Source of the DNA: Halonatronum saccharophilum DSM 13868
GTDB lineage: Bacteria; Bacillota; Halanaerobiia; Halobacteroidales; Halobacteroidaceae
Reading direction: 5' to 3'
NCBI RefSeq assembly: GCF_000517025.1
Contig: NZ_KI912097.1
Coordinates: 453,688-517,687 of the forward strand
DNA length: 64,000 nt
Part shown: positions 61,698-64,000 of the stretch, one piece after another
Layout of the letters: each line of letters begins with the position of its first letter
Position numbering within the stretch: the stretch's first letter is position 1
The notes under the pieces: generated by a model
What the model saw: only the letters and a program-made list of their open reading frames with translations
Told to the model about the DNA's origin: nothing
The model's database searches: none
Made by a program: the position numbers and the translations under genes

Positions 61698-61922
61698 ATG
61701 AGAAAAGTTAGATTCTGCGAAAATAATTTCAGTCAAGGCATAGAGAGGGTTATAAATCTATTAGAGGAGAAGTTTGAAGAGGTAAATGTAGAAGTAGAAC
61801 CGTGCTTGGGTTATTGTAATGACTGTGTCCTTGGCCTTTTTGCGGTAGTAAATGAACATTTTGTTCAAGGTGAGACGATAGAAAAATTATATGATGAAAT
61901 CAAAAGTGAGTTTGCTCACTAA
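61698..61922 (+). CDS. DUF1450 family protein (YuzB-like)
   Basis: A 74-residue protein with the DUF1450 pattern: VRFCENNFSQG near the N-terminus, then VEPCLGYCNDCVLGLFAVVNEHFVQGETIEKLYDEI. The cysteines (FC, PCxxxC, DC) are those conserved in YuzB relatives and could bind metal or a cluster. Function unknown. AAGGGG precedes the ATG. It is followed at once by the hairpin TTGGCACTTTCGTGCCAA. Cytoplasmic, single gene. Confidence 0.85.
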   Translation: MRKVRFCENNFSQGIERVINLLEEKFEEVNVEVEPCLGYCNDCVLGLFAVVNEHFVQGETIEKLYDEIKSEFAH

Positions 61923-62036
61923 TTGGCACTTTCGTGCCAATTAGTTTCAGTAAAGTCAAAAACTAAAACCTAAATATGGCTCGAGCTCTCTTCTGGTAGT
62001 CTAAGGTTTTTATTGACACAGAAACTTACACTGCCC
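61921..62036. repeat. hairpin and family C repeat, copy 2
   Basis: TTGGCACTTTCGTGCCAA (61923-61940) matches the MITE right end. Positions 61946-62030 are the reverse complement of the element at 17.48-17.57 kb; both contain an AGAAGAGAGCT core and a TGACTTT(A/G)CTG edge. No gene. Confidence 0.6.
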
Positions 62037-62076
62037 CTAGTAATAAAACATAGCTTGATTATTATATATCATAAAA

Positions 62077-62109
62077 ATAAAGTCAAGCCTCCTAGGAGAC
62101 TTGACTTAT
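62077..62109. terminator. terminator of the deacetylase gene
   Basis: Stem ATAAGTCAAG and AGGAG arms around CCTAGG with A/T-rich flanks; it lies directly after the stop of the minus-strand gene. Confidence 0.75.
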
Positions 62110-62114
62110 GAAAG

Positions 62115-63125
62115 TTATCTTTTGTAAGCAGGTATAGAAAGTAACTCATCTACAGTAACCATTTCAATATTTCTTTTTTGTAGTTCTTCAATTATTATCG
62201 CTAATGCTTCTACTGTAGGTCTTAAGCTTTGCCCTTCTCCACCGGCAGAGTGGAAGAGGATGTTGGCACCTCCATGTAAGTTAGGGATAGTCCTTTCTAT
62301 AACTTCTGATTTATCCTTGGCCCTCCAATCAAGGGAGTCTACCGACCAATTTACTACAGAGTAGTTCATATCATATAATTGCTTTAATACCTTATTAGAT
62401 ACTGCACCATAAGGTGGTCTTATCATAGCCGTTTTGCGACTAATTACTTTCTCTAGTGCTTTTTCAGTTCTCATTACCTCTTCTTCCACTCTTTCTTCGC
62501 TTATTCTTCTTAAGTCAGCATGTGACCAAGAGTGGTTGGCTATAGTATGTCCATCTTTTAAAATTTGTCGGACGACATCAGGGTGTTTCTCAACACGCTG
62601 ACCAACCAAGAAGAAGGTGGCTTTAATATTATACTCTCTTAATACATCAAGAACCTGAGGAGTATAAACAGCATCTGGACCGTCATCGAAGGTAAGTGCT
62701 GCTCTCATAGTATTTGGCCCTCTTCGATAAAGTTTTCTTTCAACCGGTGTCTCTTTTTGTGCAACTACGGCTTTATTATTCTCTCTAGATTGCCAAGCTG
62801 AATCTCTAAAAGAGGCACGGTTATTTGAGTTATTTCTTGAAGAATTATTGTTTGAGTTATTCACGATTCTTTCATTATTAGAACTAGATCCTGTACTTAA
62901 GGCAGGAACTGTAAGCCTATCACCAGTAAGAATTAAATTAGGGTTATCAATATTATTTAGATCAATTAAAGATGAGATTGATATACTAAATTTTTGTGAA
63001 ATAGTAAAGAGTGAATCTCCTTGTTGAACAGTATACCTTTGGTAGGCATCTGCTACTGAAGCGACTATAAGAATTAATACAACAACTAATGCTAATGTGA
63101 TAATGTGTCTATTATTTAGTTTCAA
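62115..63125 (-). CDS. LysM-containing polysaccharide deacetylase (NodB/CE4)
   Basis: A 336-residue exported enzyme. A signal or anchor segment (HIITLALVVVLILIVASVADA) is followed by a LysM domain (YTVQQGDSLFTISQKFSISISSLIDLNNI...) and an Asn/Ser-rich linker. The NodB deacetylase domain has TFDDGPDAVYTP with the catalytic Asp pair, NHSWSHADL with the metal histidines, RPPYGAVS, and NWSVDSLDW. All are intact. It probably deacetylates peptidoglycan or a surface polysaccharide. TTG 63125 with GGAGG 11 bases upstream is the best start. Similar LysM-NodB proteins occur in sporulating Firmicutes. Confidence 0.92.
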   Translation of the reverse strand: MKLNNRHIITLALVVVLILIVASVADAYQRYTVQQGDSLFTISQKFSISISSLIDLNNIDNPNLILTGDRLTVPALSTGSSSNNERIVNNSNNNSSRNNSNNRASFRDSAWQSRENNKAVVAQKETPVERKLYRRGPNTMRAALTFDDGPDAVYTPQVLDVLREYNIKATFFLVGQRVEKHPDVVRQILKDGHTIANHSWSHADLRRISEERVEEEVMRTEKALEKVISRKTAMIRPPYGAVSNKVLKQLYDMNYSVVNWSVDSLDWRAKDKSEVIERTIPNLHGGANILFHSAGGEGQSLRPTVEALAIIIEELQKRNIEMVTVDELLSIPAYKR

Positions 63126-63374
63126 TTTTTAATATACCTCCTTGATCTAATTGAGCTAAGATTAGATTATCATAAATGATAATTCTTCTCAAGGAGTAAA
63201 TATTGGGATGTTTTTTACTTAAATTGGCTTTATTGCTATGCTTTCAGAAAAAAAAAATAGAACTAAATTAGATTTTTGTTAGAATAATATTGAAATGTAA
63301 TCCTTGAAGAATAGTAATTAAATGGTATAATATACTTGTGACGATATCTAAACTATTTTTTAAGGAGGAGAAGA
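63126..63374 (+). promoter_or_regulatory. divergent region with promoter
   Basis: TTGAAG (63304), 16-base spacer, TATAAT (63326) face the last gene. The remainder is AT-rich, without gene or recognised RNA. An A9 run lies at 63250. AAGGAGGAG is the ribosome site. Confidence 0.55.
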
Positions 63375-64000
63375 ATGAAGAAAAGAACAGTTGTTATTGC
63401 AGTAATATTTATTTTATTGTTATCTTATGGAGTTTTGGCTCAAGGTGATTATTATGATCTTAGCTTAGATTTAGAGGAGGGTTGGGAGTATAAGTTAACT
63501 AATTCTATTACCCAAATTATTGAGCAAGATGTTATGGGGATGCCTATGTTAATGGAGCATTTTATGGAATTAGAATATTCTTTTGTGATAGATCAAATAA
63601 GTAGAGACCATAATTACCATTTAGGAGTTAAAGTTACTAGTGTGGATTTTGATATAGTGAGAATAGAAAGTGAGCTTCTTGATCGGTTAGAAGAAGAGAA
63701 TGAAGGGTTCTATGATGAAATAAATAGTGAACTCGATTCTTCTATGGAATCTTTAGAGGGTATGGAGTTTAAATTGGTCATTTCAAATAAAGGAAAAATT
63801 ATTGACGCCTCCGGGTATGGTGATTTGCTCAAAGAAATTTTAGATGATGATAATGCAGTGGGCTTAGATGCTTTTATGGATGATGATTTTATAGAGAGTA
63901 CTTGGAGTGAATTTTTGGCTTATTTACCTCAAGAACCTGTAAAAATTGGAGATAGTTGGGACAGTACTATTGAAGTCGGCGGGCCAATGGATTTTGTTAT
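63375..64000 (+). CDS. secreted DUF6263-like protein, 3' end outside window
   Basis: The first 208 codons of a gene that runs off the window. A signal peptide (KKRTVVIAVIFILLLSYGVLAQG) precedes a beta-rich sequence: LEEGWEYKLTNSITQIIEQ, then IDQISRDHNYHLGVKVTSV, FKLVISNKGKIIDASGYGD and PVKIGDSWDSTIEVGGPMDF. These words recall the DUF6263 family of exported proteins of unknown function. AAGGAGGAG is 5 bases before the ATG. Exported to the cell surface or periplasm. Family match is moderate. Confidence 0.65.
   Translation, partial: MKKRTVVIAVIFILLLSYGVLAQGDYYDLSLDLEEGWEYKLTNSITQIIEQDVMGMPMLMEHFMELEYSFVIDQISRDHNYHLGVKVTSVDFDIVRIESELLDRLEEENEGFYDEINSELDSSMESLEGMEFKLVISNKGKIIDASGYGDLLKEILDDDNAVGLDAFMDDDFIESTWSEFLAYLPQEPVKIGDSWDSTIEVGGPMDFV

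Overview
The window comes from an AT-rich, anaerobic, diderm-type Firmicute. An order such as Halanaerobiales is my best inference, not something the sequence proves. The supporting evidence is the low GC content, AGGAGG-type ribosome sites with frequent TTG/GTG starts, a Skp/OmpH-like periplasmic chaperone and CpxP/Spy-like envelope proteins (both signs of an outer membrane), solute uptake genes typical of halophiles (PutP, NSS transporter, TrkA/CLC), and an oxygen-sensitive CO dehydrogenase. I saw no rRNA, tRNA, CRISPR array or intact transposase gene.

Layout. 1-5.0 kb is an accessory patch: the tail of an unknown gene, a group II intron relic without its reverse transcriptase, an MccF-like S66 peptidase, a 5'-truncated restriction endonuclease with an intact cytosine-C5 methyltransferase, a second shrunken relic and a broken tautomerase. 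5.3-16.3 kb is housekeeping: PepF, ferritin-like protein, glutamate dehydrogenase, MnmA, PHP protein, PTS IIA, and PdxT/PdxS divergent from PdxR. 16.3-17.7 kb holds intergenic repeats around a GmhB-like phosphatase. 17.7-21.7 kb is an envelope-stress module: response regulator, histidine kinase, a 53-residue coiled-coil protein and two Spy-like proteins, with matching operators upstream of the regulator and the first Spy-like gene. 22-26.2 kb has PgeF, the Skp-like protein behind an 11-bp-phased triple repeat, and a c-di-AMP (ydaO) riboswitch in front of TrkA and a CLC channel. 26.4-34.1 kb has an APC permease fused to USP domains and a sucrose regulon (ScrK, ScrR, ScrA, ScrB) with two identical ScrR operators. 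34-41.8 kb carries transporters, GDPD, an HlyD-like protein and PhoH/PIN. 42-54 kb is the conserved Firmicute ylm/divIVA - ileS (T-box) - remA - gmk - rpoZ - coaBC block, interrupted by a diguanylate cyclase. 54-57 kb is an ABC importer behind a long attenuator-like leader. The last part has an OFA-type MFS transporter, a divergent CooS next to the remnant of an FAD oxidoreductase, a DUF1450 protein, a LysM-polysaccharide deacetylase and the start of a secreted DUF6263-like protein.

Two patterns run across genes. The heptamer GGGCCAA/TTGGCCC occurs 45 times by my eye count, on both strands and in all reading frames, in a genome where it should be rare. Short intergenic palindromes and MITE-like repeats recur in several families, and many gene ends carry near-perfect bidirectional terminator palindromes.
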